From Melastoma dodecandrum (lineage: Eukaryota; Streptophyta; Magnoliopsida; Myrtales; Melastomataceae): 64,000 nucleotides of DNA. The position numbers and the translations under genes are program-made. A model generated the notes under the pieces. That model saw only the letters and a program-made list of their open reading frames with translations, ran no database searches and had not been told where the DNA came from. The stretch's first letter is position 1, and every line of letters starts with the position of its first letter. Below, piece after piece: positions 32,149 through 41,187 of the stretch. The DNA is taken from positions 620,001 through 684,000 of the forward strand of contig JARUPY010000237.1 of the NCBI GenBank assembly GCA_029817715.1, given 5' to 3'.

Positions 32149-33664
32149 TTAAGTAAGTCGTTGCTTCCATTTAACAATAGAACCATCAACTTTAGAAGTA
32201 ATGCCAAGCATATCATTTCGCCTCACATGGCAATTTTTGATAAAATGATCTGGCTTTCTACAATAATAGCAAAGCCTAGGTAACCTTTGAATAATATAAT
32301 GAGACTCGCCATTCCTAATGTGAGGAGGAACATATTTCCCATGTTTCACATTTTTGGAATCATGCTTCTCATGTACACATAAATCAGTTTTGTTATGCAC
32401 AGCACTGAGTTGCTGTTGCAGTTCCTCAATCTTTAATTTAGATTGAGAAACTTGCTTTACCGCTTTCTTAGCCTTTGCTGATTACTCTTCCTTAAGAAAA
32501 TCGTTCTCAGCACTCAAGAATTTATTCTCCTTCTTGAGAGCTTTATTATGTGCGGACAAAGACTCAATTTTATCATAGAGTTCTGAGAAAAGAATCTCAA
32601 TATCTTCAGCAGATAGATCAGAGGGTGAGAAAGCATTTACCTTCTCAGTTTCAGCATCAGTTTGTGCTATATAGCAGATGTTTACTGTTTCATCGTTCTG
32701 ATTTGATTCCTCATCACTATCACTCCAAGATGCCATCATGACATCTTTCTTATATTTTGAAGGTTTGCCCTTCTCATTTAGAAGTGGGCAATCTGGTCGC
32801 ATATGACCAAGTTTGTTGCACTCATAGCACACACCACCTTTACTTTAGTGTGATTTAGTATTCTTCTTTTTAGCATCACGTTTTCCTTTAAAACGATTTT
32901 TGCGAAGATACTTCTTAAATTTCCTTGCCATGAAGGAGATTTCATCATCTGAATCGGATGAGGATTCATCCTCAGAATCATCGGAGGATTCAACGCTCCC
33001 TTTAAATGCAACAGCATTGGTCTTCTTATCTTCAGCAACCTTGTTCTCATTTTCGTAAGCAACGAGAGAACCAAGTAGCTGTTGAAGACTTAAGCTCGTC
33101 AAATCTTTAGCTTCTTCAATTGCCGTCTTCTTGGCTTCCCAAGTTTTAGGCAATGAGCGAAGTATTTTTCTGACTAGCTCAGAATTGGAAATAATCTTGC
33201 CAAGAGATTCCATGGCATTAGTGATTTCGGTGAGTCTATCAAACATTTGATTTATCGACTCATCCTTTTTCATTTTGAATGCTTCGTATTGAGTTACTAA
33301 TACATTCACTTTGGATTCCTTTGACTTGTTCTGTTCCATCATAGATCAAAGCAAGTCTATCCCACATTTCTTTCGCCGTCTTACAAGTTGAGATGCGATT
33401 GAACTCATTTCCAGCAAGAGCGCACACTAAGTAGTGCCTTGCTTTAGTGTTCAGTGAGATAATTCTCTTCCTTTCAAATTCATGCTGAGAGTTGCTGGGA
33501 TTAGATGGAGGAATTACGAGGTCTCCTTCCATTATAATCTGCCAGCAATCGGATTCTTTTGCTCCTATGAACAACTCCATTCTCATTTTCCAATATGAGA
33601 AGTGTTGTCCAGCAAAGAGCGGAGGACGTTCGGTCGAATGACCATCCGTTAAGAGCATCGACAT
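32149..33664 (-). pseudogene. gag: Copia Gag with zinc knuckles, broken
   Basis: From 33664: the Copia gag start (F-A-G-Q-H-F-S-Y-W-K-M-R-M-E) and the UBN2-type core (K-E-M-W-D-R-L-A-L-I-Y-D-G-T) to about 33330. A frameshift follows; the next frame carries Q-Y-E-A-F-K-M-K and an acidic/serine stretch. A TAA near 32848 interrupts it, then zinc knuckle C-Y-E-C-N-K-L-G-H-M-R-P-D-C follows (about 32830). A second knuckle C-Y-Y-C-R-K-P-D-H-F-I-K-N-C is at about 32270. Two knuckles plus a coiled-coil stretch near 32500-32600 fit SIRE-type Gag. Several stops and shifts make it non-functional. Confidence 0.85.
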
Positions 33665-33792
33665 TCTGCTCAGGATTCAGCAACACTTTACTATGCTTAA
33701 TGTTAGACTTTCAGCAACAAGCTGTTCTGATCCTTAGGTTCAGCAACAGAGTTCTGTACTAGCAATCACACAGAAAGCTTTCCAGCAAACCC

Positions 33793-33804
33793 GCTCTGAT
33801 ACCA
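33793..33804 (-). other. Primer binding site of the Copia element
   Basis: On the minus strand, TGGTATCAGAGC, two bases from the 5' LTR. This is the common initiator-methionine-tRNA site of plant Copia elements. Confidence 0.9.
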
Positions 33805-33806
33805 AT

Positions 33807-34575
33807 TGTTGGATCGTTCAGGAACACTAAGAGGGGGGAATTAGTGTGTATAACTTTTTCGCCATTTTCTCAGTGTAAGCGGAAGCGTACTATAACTCAG
33901 CAGAGCGTTTCTCCGAATGCGAACTGCTTCGCTGTCACCGTTACGATTTTGTCGAATAGGTTTTCGTACGAGTGTTACGCGATCGTAATGGACACGGTGA
34001 TTTATAGTGGTTTAGTCTTAATCGACCTACCTCCACTTTCCACCAACAAGGTAATTCCACTATATAAAATAATGTGTGCAAAGAGCCCTTGCACTAGGCG
34101 TTTCGTTCTCACAAAGTGAGATTTAGAATCCCGTACAATTGATGATCACTCCTGGCAACGGTCAGCTCCTCACACAGTGGACGTCTTCTCGTTTCCAGCA
34201 GAATGATATGTTTCCTCAGCAGTTGGTAGCTCAATGGATTCCACACAGAACGTTGTTGCTCAAATGTAAGCCTGTCTATCAAAGCACACAGACAATGTTA
34301 TGTTAGAGATTAAATCCTCAGATAATAATCCTTACAGTGACAGAAACACTTATCAGATAACAGCTCGTTTCTAATTCACAGTAGAGGATTACTTCAGCAC
34401 TTTTGTCGTTCAGTAGATGATTTCCACACAGATTTTTTCTCTCTTGAAGATGAGCCTGTAATTGCTTAAGAGACTACCGCGAAGTTGATCACACAGATCA
34501 CCACAAAGATCACAAAGAGAAGAACCACAAATACCACTAAGAAAGGGTATACGTCCTACACTCTGTTCGGACGTG
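33807..34575 (-). repeat. Copia element 5' LTR, truncated
   Basis: It matches 25669-26447 of the other LTR and stops at GGACGTG. The remaining 306 bp (counterpart of 26448-26753) are absent and replaced by Gypsy pol from 34576. Confidence 0.9.
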
Positions 34576-36537
34576 ATTGCCAAGTCTCCAGTTATAAAAT
34601 ACTTTTTCGAAAGTCCCCTATTGACCGGAAGAATTAGTAAATGGAGCTTGGTCCTATCCGCATACGATCTGCGTTTCAAACCTCAACAGTCGGTGAAAGG
34701 GCAGGCCTTAGCCGACTTCTTAGTGGACCACGATCCATCTACATCGATCGATCAAGAGGAATCCCTTGAGGATGTCTGGCAAGCTTGGTTTGATGGATCT
34801 TCGGCGAAATCCGGCGTAGGCATAGGCCTCCACATACTTTCGCCACTAGGAAAGGACGTTCGCCTAGCATATCGTTTGTCGGCGACTCATACAAACAATG
34901 CGACTGAATATGAAGCGTTGATCACGCTCTTGAAGGAATTGTTAGCCTTGGGAGCCAGGAAAGCCAGAGTAATGGGAGACTCTCAACTGATTATTAACCA
35001 GATGAATGGCGACTCTCTATGTCAAGAGAAACTCGCACCCTATCATCAAGTCGCTCGAAGGCTAGTCGAGCGGTTCGAAGCAATTACTTTCCTCTTTGTA
35101 GGCCGGGAGGAAAACACCATTGCTAACGACTTAGCCCAAAAAGCCTCGGGATACAAGGCTAGAGGAAGAAACGATTGTGTCCCCGAAATAGCTTCTCATT
35201 TAGTCCCACAAAGCGATTTGTTCGCATTAGACATAATGACAAGCGATAAGGATTGGAGGAGGCCAATCATCGACTTCCTTTCCGACCCAACACAAAAGGC
35301 GAGCCAAAGAATCAAGACTCAGGCTTTGTCGTACACCCTTATAGATGGGGTACTTTACAGAAAGACCAAAGAAGGAGTCCTACTAAGGTGCGTCGACTTA
35401 GACGAAGCAACCCCAATTATGTTGGAGACTCACCAGGGTTTATGCGGGTCTCACCAATCTGGCACCAAAATGTCTTGGACTATCCAAAGACATGGTTTTT
35501 ACTGGCCATCAATGCTAAAGAACTGCATAGAAATGGCTAGGGGATGCCAAGAGTGTCAAAAACATGGTCCGGTGACAAGGGCCCCAGCGTCCGACTTAGT
35601 CTCAGTCGTCAAGCCTTGGCCATTTAGGTCTTGGGCTTTAGATATAATCGGGGAAATCCATCCGCACTCAAGTAAAGGTGACGCCTATATTCTAGTCGCC
35701 ACCGATTATTTTACTAAATGGGTCGAGGCTCAGGTATATAAGAAGATCGATCACAAAGAAGTGATCGATTTTCTTAAATCATCTATCATCTATAGATTTG
35801 GAATTCCCCAGAATATTGTAGTAGACAATGGCACCGCTTTCAATAATGAGAAAATGCGAGAATTCGCTACGGAGTTCGGTTTCTCGATCACCAACTCAAC
35901 ACCTTATTATCCTCAGGCGAATGGACAGGCTGATAAACTCATAAAGAACAATATTCAGAAAATGGTTGGCGCAAATCCAAGAGACTGGCACCAACTATTA
36001 CAAGCCACTTTGTGGGCTTTAAGAGTTACTAAAAGAGAAAGCACAGGGGAAACCCCTTTTTCACTAGTATATGGGCAAGACGCCGTCCTACCTATTGAGG
36101 TTCGATACAAGTCGCTCAGGGTGACTCACCCTGATTTACAAGACGAGGCAATGTACCTCGCTTTGGACGAATTAGAGAAGAAGCGACTTGATGTAATAGA
36201 CCGACTCGAGGTCCATAAACAAAGGATTGCTGGGCATTATAACAAAAAGGTTGTCCATAAGCACTTTAAAGTGGGCGATTTAGTTTGGAAGATGGTGCTA
36301 CCCCTTAAATCGAAAGACCAAATTTTGGGTAAATGGTCCCCTAATTGGGAAGGTCCACATGAGGTATGTGAAACATACTCATCTAATAGCTATAGGCTTA
36401 TGACGAAAAGTGGGGTCAGACATCCATTAAAGATTAATAGTAAATATATCAAACCCTATCGCGCGACTATCTGGGAAGCTCACCATAAAATCCTAAGACA
36501 AAGGACTCCATTAATTTGGGAAGCGCTTAATTCCTAA
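34576..36537 (+). pseudogene. pol: Gypsy element A Pol remnant (archaeal-type RNase H and integrase), catalytic Glu deleted
   Basis: The frame is open from the junction to 36537, but the protein starts in the middle of the first RNase H, so RT is missing. The extra RNase H (W-F-D-G-S-S-A-K-S-G-V, N-N-A-T-E-Y-E-A, V-M-G-D-S-Q-L) is complete. In integrase a 9-base deletion near 35928 changes G-Q-A-E-A-T-N-K to G-Q-A-D-K, removing the catalytic glutamate of the DDE triad. V-D-N-G-T-A-F is normal at the second aspartate. Without RT and with this loss the copy is dead. Confidence 0.9.
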
Positions 36538-36669
36538 GAGATCGCGCTAGGCTTCAGTAACGCTGTCTGGAAGAATGAATTGGGCGTAGTGGGTAAGAAT
36601 TCATTTGGGACACAAGGAACGGATGTTTATTCAGTAAAACAAAAACAATGGAATAACATTGTTCTTTGG

Positions 36670-39600
36670 TTACGAATCTAATCTCCATAACCCGCCAACG
36701 TCTTTGAAATCGAGGACAAGGGATTTACGAGTTCGTCGCTTCGCGTTCACCTTGTTTCGCTGGGCATAAAGGTCGACGACCTTTTCCCTATCCTTCTCAG
36801 CATTGGCCTCCAGCTCCTCGATTTCTTGGGTGTTGATTGACGCAAGCTGCCGAGTCAGGTCATTCTTGAGGTTCGTGTAGAACTCTATCTGTCTCTCTGC
36901 CTCGGTCAGCTTCTCTTGCACGTCGACCAAACGTTGGCGAGCGTCCTGTGCAGCTTTAGAGGCCTGCCCTCGAGCTTCATTGATCGACTGAATCTTCAAG
37001 TCAGTCGAGTCCAAGGTGAGCAGGTCGGCGTAGTAATCCCTCCAACGGGTCCAGTACGTCGACCTGAAGCTCTTGCACGCCCCCAATATTTCGTCAGTAA
37101 CCCGAGGGGATGTCTCGATCCTCTTTAACAGCTTCTGCATCCTCCTAAATTCGTTGACGCTTAAGGGGTCGATGAGCAGAAGTTGGCAGAGTTCTTCGAT
37201 ATCTTCGTGAAGCTTCACCCACGGGTCTTTGGTCGACTTAGAAGTCGCTGCAGCAGGATCCTGAAGAATAAGAGGCAAAATGTTATTGATCAATACCTTA
37301 AAAGAAAAGGGGCCAACGACCTCATGTGATCGAGTACTTACCTCTGGAGGCAGTATATCCTCAGAGCTCTCATCCGAAGAAGAAGAGGGAGTAGGAATCT
37401 TTTGTCGGCCAGCAGACACCTTCACCCTCTTCGGACGAGCCAATAAGGAGGGATACAAGAACCTCAGTTAAAATCGCAATGATACTACTATGTGTTGTTT
37501 AAAACAAAAACACATACCATCGCTGTTGTAGGAGTTTGGACTGGAGGAGAAGGAATAGCTTGGTCTTCTTCCTCATGAGTCGACCAAGTCGGTAAGTCGA
37601 CCGAGTCGGTAAGTCGACCAAGATCGCAGCATCCAAAGCAGCCGGTTCTTCTTGAACCAAGGCCTCAGGGATTTGCTGTTCCTAAAACAGAGTATGACGC
37701 AAAACCAAAAGTCTATATATGAACTAAGGTAAGGATGCACCAGCTGAGAGCTAAACTTACCTTGGCGATCGAAGCCTTTGAACTTTGGCCCAAGATGTGG
37801 GAGATAAGCTGTTGGTCATCCTTGTCTGAAGCCTCTCCCTAGACAATATGGTATGGATCAGATATGAAAACTCAAAACGAAAACTGGAGTCATCAAAGTC
37901 TTACCTCTGCGGCCGGTTGTTGTGGAGCGTCAACTACAGCAGAAGACACTGGCACTGCAGCCGGTGCCCTGGTAGATGAGGTCGCCGCTGAAGCGGTTGG
38001 CGACCTGGATGGGGTCGCCGCTGCTGTAGTTGGCGAGCTGGATGGGGTCGCCGCTGCAATACTCGGCGACCTGCGAGAGGGAGTCGCCACCTTCACCAGT
38101 CTCTTCCTCTGGGATAGAGGCATCTCCACAAGATCTTCTTCCTCGGCCGCCTTGCGCTTTGGAGCGCTTTTAGATCGAGCCTTAGAAGGATCGACTTGAG
38201 GGCTATTTCCCTGGGGCTCACGACTTTAGCCTTCCCCTTGCTGGTCGACTTGAGTCTAGAAGGAGCGGGGGCAAGGGGAGCTTTAGGCTTGGGTTTTCCA
38301 GAGCCCTGAGGAACCATTGATCCTGAAAAGGAGGAAGCTTATGATTAATAATAAGAAACCAATACTTTTAGAGTAAAGCTAAGTCTTTACCTCTTGCTTT
38401 GATGTGCGCGTCATCTACATAAAAATCAGGCTCCTTGGAAACCTCCAAGAAATGCATCAGGGCCCGCAGCTCTTCATAAGTAGCCGACCACAGCACAGTG
38501 AAGAACTGTGTGGCGAAACAGGCAGAAGTATCAGACGGGAATTCCATCTGGGAGAGCTGCGCCTTGTGATTGAGCAAGTCGAAGGTCCCCGGGTCGATCG
38601 ACTTGCAAACAATCCTTTTCGCCCGGTCCCCGTATAGGCCGCCGGCAGGGTCGGCAAGTGGAACTGCTACACCCTGGATAAACCCAAACTGCCTTGCACA
38701 CAGCTGAGGGTTATAGACTTCAAAGGTCAGGTAGCCGTCGAAGATAACTGGCAGATCTCTGCGGGTCAATACCCCATTCCAGAAGCCACGAGCAGCTTGA
38801 AGATTAATTTCCTGAGCAAATGTCTTGCCGCCCGGAAAGGGTGCCCAGTTGCGTCGATCTACCCTGCCGAAATCGACTATGTGCTTCATGTGGCCAGTGA
38901 TCGATGTCATAAGCCATTGATCCTTCCGCTGGCAGCACTGATCCAAGATGGTCTCCCCATAATAGGAGGACTCGAGGGGCGAAGAAGGACCCTTGAACCC
39001 GGTCAATCCCGGCATCCACATGGCCGACCAGAGATGGACTAGCCAGAGCAACCCTCCCGCTGGATGTTTTGGAAATGGCTTGATTTGAGTCGTTGCTCTG
39101 TCCAGATCATGGTAAAGAAGACCCAAGATGAAGGGGCCCTAGGAGATTTCTTCATTGGTCTCCCTCAGAAAATTGGCTACCGCATAAGAAGTGTGGCTAA
39201 CCTTCTTCCCAGGGAAGCAATAAACAAACTTGCTCAACCAGGTGCTGAGAAACTCGACCTCTTCCCGGGCGCCAAAACCTTCAGTCGACAACTTCTCATC
39301 TGACCTCTTGCCTGCTGAGGCCATTTTCAGGTGCCTGCTCACCACCTCCATGTACTGAAGAGCGCCATTGGGATTAATATCACCTGCCTGAGAGTATTGT
39401 AGAACAGGGAGGCCATTGACTTTGCACCTGGTCAAAATCTTCACATCTGCCAATGTAACAGACATAGGACCTTCCGGGAAATAGAAGCAGTTGACAGCAG
39501 AGTTCCAAAAAGGCAGCATGGCCGAACAAACCCTAGGGTCACAGTTCTTATCTGCCACGGACATCCTAAAGAATCTCAGAATCTTCTGAGCTCTAAACCT

Positions 39601-39897
39601 CTCTGTAAAATGCTCCTCCCACATCTCAAGCCAGTCTACCATCTCGGACTTAGAGGCAGAGGGAAAACACGGGAAGGATCCCTGACCTTCCCAGTTGAGG
39701 GGATCGACGAAGTCGGGATGGCAAATCGGGATGGGCTTCTCAGTGACGAGATAGTTGAGCGGCACCGTCCCCGGGAAAAGATGTTCCGGCAAGATAGGTC
39801 CGAGAGTGACGCCCGATCCCTGTTCCTCCACGACCGGAACGGGTCCGGTTGGCCCCGCACGCAAATTATGGAACTCAAAACTCTTAAAAGTTGACAT
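36670..39897 (-). pseudogene. Antisense plant-mobile-domain gene of element A, with a nonsense codon
   Basis: It is the counterpart of 48656-51883 and nearly identical. The start ATG is at 39897 (M-S-T-F-K). A TAG at 39141-39139 replaces the Trp codon of E-I-S-W-G-P-F, cutting the mobile domain after about 250 residues. Further minus-strand open pieces follow at 39126-38368, 38317-37893 and 37458-36670, with the same splice signals and the coiled-coil end as the intact copy. It is likely non-functional. It shows that the antisense gene belongs to the family and is not a one-off capture. Confidence 0.8.
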
Positions 39898-40028
39898 CTT
39901 TTTAAGGATCGAAAGAGTTTTGAAGAGGGAGACGAAGAGTTTTCTGGGAAGCGAGGGTTTCTGTTTTCTTGAAGAAGATGGAGAAGTGTTGAGCAAGGAA
40001 GAAAAGTGCGGGAAAAGAGGGATGACTC

Positions 40029-40042
40029 TCTTTTATATAAGG
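40029..40042 (-). promoter_or_regulatory. Antisense TATA box of element A
   Basis: On the minus strand CCTTATATAAAAG, about 130-145 bp upstream of the antisense start at 39897, identical to 52016-52028. It lies inside the element, just before the PPT and 3' LTR. Confidence 0.6.
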
Positions 40043-40079
40043 CATGATTTCTGCTGAGTCGACACAGCCAACCCAGCAT

Positions 40080-40090
40080 AAAAGGGGGGC
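40080..40090 (+). other. Polypurine tract of element A
   Basis: AAAAGGGGGGC directly before the LTR start (TGTTGAC at 40094). It primes plus-strand synthesis. The same tract is at 52066-52076. Confidence 0.85.
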
Positions 40091-40189
40091 TTATGTTGAC
40101 ATGGCAAATAATTTTGGGCCTGAACTTAGAACAGAAACCCAGTAATCCTTCAAGTCATACTCCGAGTCGGCCCGAGATGCAGTCGTCAT

Positions 40190-40275
40190 TAAGTCGACTC
40201 ATGACAAAGTCGACTAGGTCGACTTATGACGAAGTCGACTAGGTCGACTTATGAACGGGGTCGACTAGGTCGACT
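40190..40275. repeat. GTCGAC-rich tandem repeat in U3
   Basis: About three units of a 24-bp repeat (AAGTCGACTAGGTCGACTTATGAC-like) containing paired GTCGAC palindromes. It recurs at 52175-52262. The left-hand LTR at 2180-2260 has one unit fewer. It lies upstream of the TATA box, where enhancer repeats are often found in LTRs; the role is inferred. Confidence 0.75.
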
Positions 40276-40597
40276 CACAACGGAAGAATATGGTAATCAA
40301 AGTCAACCAAGATGACTCGACAGTAGCTAGGCCTACTAGTAGGGTCAAGTCGACGGAATTTTGGATAAGTCGACCAAGTCGATCGTAGTCCGTACAGATC
40401 AGTCAAGTCGACAAAATTGAAATAAATTTATTTTCAAACACGTTTGTGAAGGATCGTAACTGATCTTAAATATCCAGGAACGTGATCCCATATATCAAGG
40501 GGGTTGTTAAGACACTCCCACGATATTAGGGATCACGATCTATAACACGATCTGCAAAAACGATCTATCTGTTACGTGTTAATCACGTACAAGTCCT

Positions 40598-40607
40598 CTA
40601 TAAATAG
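40598..40607 (+). promoter_or_regulatory. LTR TATA box (sense)
   Basis: CTATAAATAG in the middle of the LTR, the likely promoter of the genomic RNA. The same box is at 52584-52593 and, inverted, near 1870-1880. Confidence 0.7.
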
Positions 40608-40724
40608 CAGAGGAATTTTTAAGAAAAGGACACGACCATACATAGCCAAAACTCTGAAGTTTGTTCGTCAACCTTAGAAATTAGATGCCCTGACCCGGTT
40701 TATAGGTCAATTACCCTTCCACCG

Positions 40725-40935
40725 ACAGAGTGAGCTCGTAGGGCCTTTGCCGTCAATCCTCCGCCAGCGACACCACCGACGAAGTGAGCTCGTAGGGCCT
40801 TCGTCACAACTCTCCACCAGCGACCACCCCCGACGAAGCGAGCTTCCAAGGCCTTCGTCACGATCTTCCGCCAGCAACCACCACAGACGGAGCGAGCTTC
40901 CAAGGCCTTCGTCACGCGTTCTCCGCCGCTACAAG
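40725..40935. repeat. Four 53-bp tandem repeats in R/U5
   Basis: Each unit contains GA(A/G)GCGAGCTTCCAAGGCC or its variant GTGAGCTCGTAGGGCC, followed by a CCGCCAGC-like end. They lie downstream of the TATA box, hence in the transcript leader. The array makes small frames open on both strands (80 and about 144 codons), which I do not regard as genes. The same array is at 52711-52920, 53205-53415 and, inverted, about 1545-1755. Confidence 0.8.
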
Positions 40936-41136
40936 ATCCCACATCGTCACCACCGTTTCCCTTTTTTCCCTTTTAATGGCTGTAAGCCCTTTACTTTTAA
41001 TTCTCTAAAGATTGTAAGACTTGCATTATTTCTGTATAAAGTTAGTGCATCTTCTTACTGGCGACCACAATATAACTACTGTGAGTCCATTGCCAAATAT
41101 TTCCGACGTGATCCGTTCCGTGCGCGAACACGTTTT

Positions 41137-41155
41137 TGGCGACCACAGTGGGAGC
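41137..41155 (+). other. Primer binding site of element B
   Basis: TGGCGACCACAGTGGGAGC, six bases after the LTR end. Its start matches the tRNA-Arg-type site of Tat/Ogre elements, an assignment from general knowledge. Bases 41156-41187 are the leader to gag. Confidence 0.75.
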
Positions 41156-41187
41156 ACGTTGAGAAAAGAGAGAGATCTTAGTCTCAA

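Larger units (their letters stand above)
25669..34575 (-). mobile_element. SIRE-like Ty1/Copia retrotransposon, decayed and truncated at its 5' LTR
   Basis: Minus-strand element: 5' LTR (34575 to 33807, incomplete), PBS, gag, pol, an env-like third ORF, PPT and complete 3' LTR (26753 to 25669). The order protease-integrase-RT-RNase H identifies Ty1/Copia. A long ORF downstream of pol points to the SIRE lineage. Pol is broken by several stops and frameshifts, so it is not autonomous. The 5' LTR lacks its first 306 bp, being cut at 34575 where Gypsy sequence begins. Hence the TSD can only be read on the left (AGTCT before 25669). Confidence 0.9.
34576..41130 (+). mobile_element. Tat-lineage Gypsy element A, 3' half with its LTR
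   Basis: From RNase H to the 3' LTR. 34576-40093 aligns with 46553-52079 of the complete element. The lengths, 5518 and 5527 bp, differ by exactly the 9-base deletion in integrase, so there is no other net length change. The LTR 40094-41130 is also the 5' LTR of the complete element: a head-to-tail tandem sharing an LTR. The missing 5' half may be the piece at 1-2357. Confidence 0.9.
40094..41130 (+). repeat. Tat-type Gypsy LTR shared by elements A and B
   Basis: TG...CA ends (TGTTGACATGG, CGCGAACA). U3 holds a GTCGAC-rich tandem array (about 40190-40275) and the TATA box. R/U5 holds four 53-bp tandem repeats (about 40725-40935). It serves as 3' LTR of A and 5' LTR of B. Confidence 0.93.

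Noticed and set aside
33793..33804. tRNA-like matches at the primer binding sites
   Set aside because: Only 12-19 bases complementary to tRNA 3' ends; no cloverleaf, so not tRNA genes.
40190..40275. Regularly spaced GTCGAC repeats looked array-like
   Set aside because: They are contiguous 24-bp tandem units inside LTR U3 without spacers and recur in each LTR; no CRISPR features exist in a plant nuclear genome.
40700..41181. Open frames of 80 and 144 codons over the LTR repeats, also at 1247-1776, 52686-53164 and 53180-53703
   Set aside because: They arise from the 53-bp tandem repeats in R/U5, run on both strands and match no protein; treated as LTR sequence.
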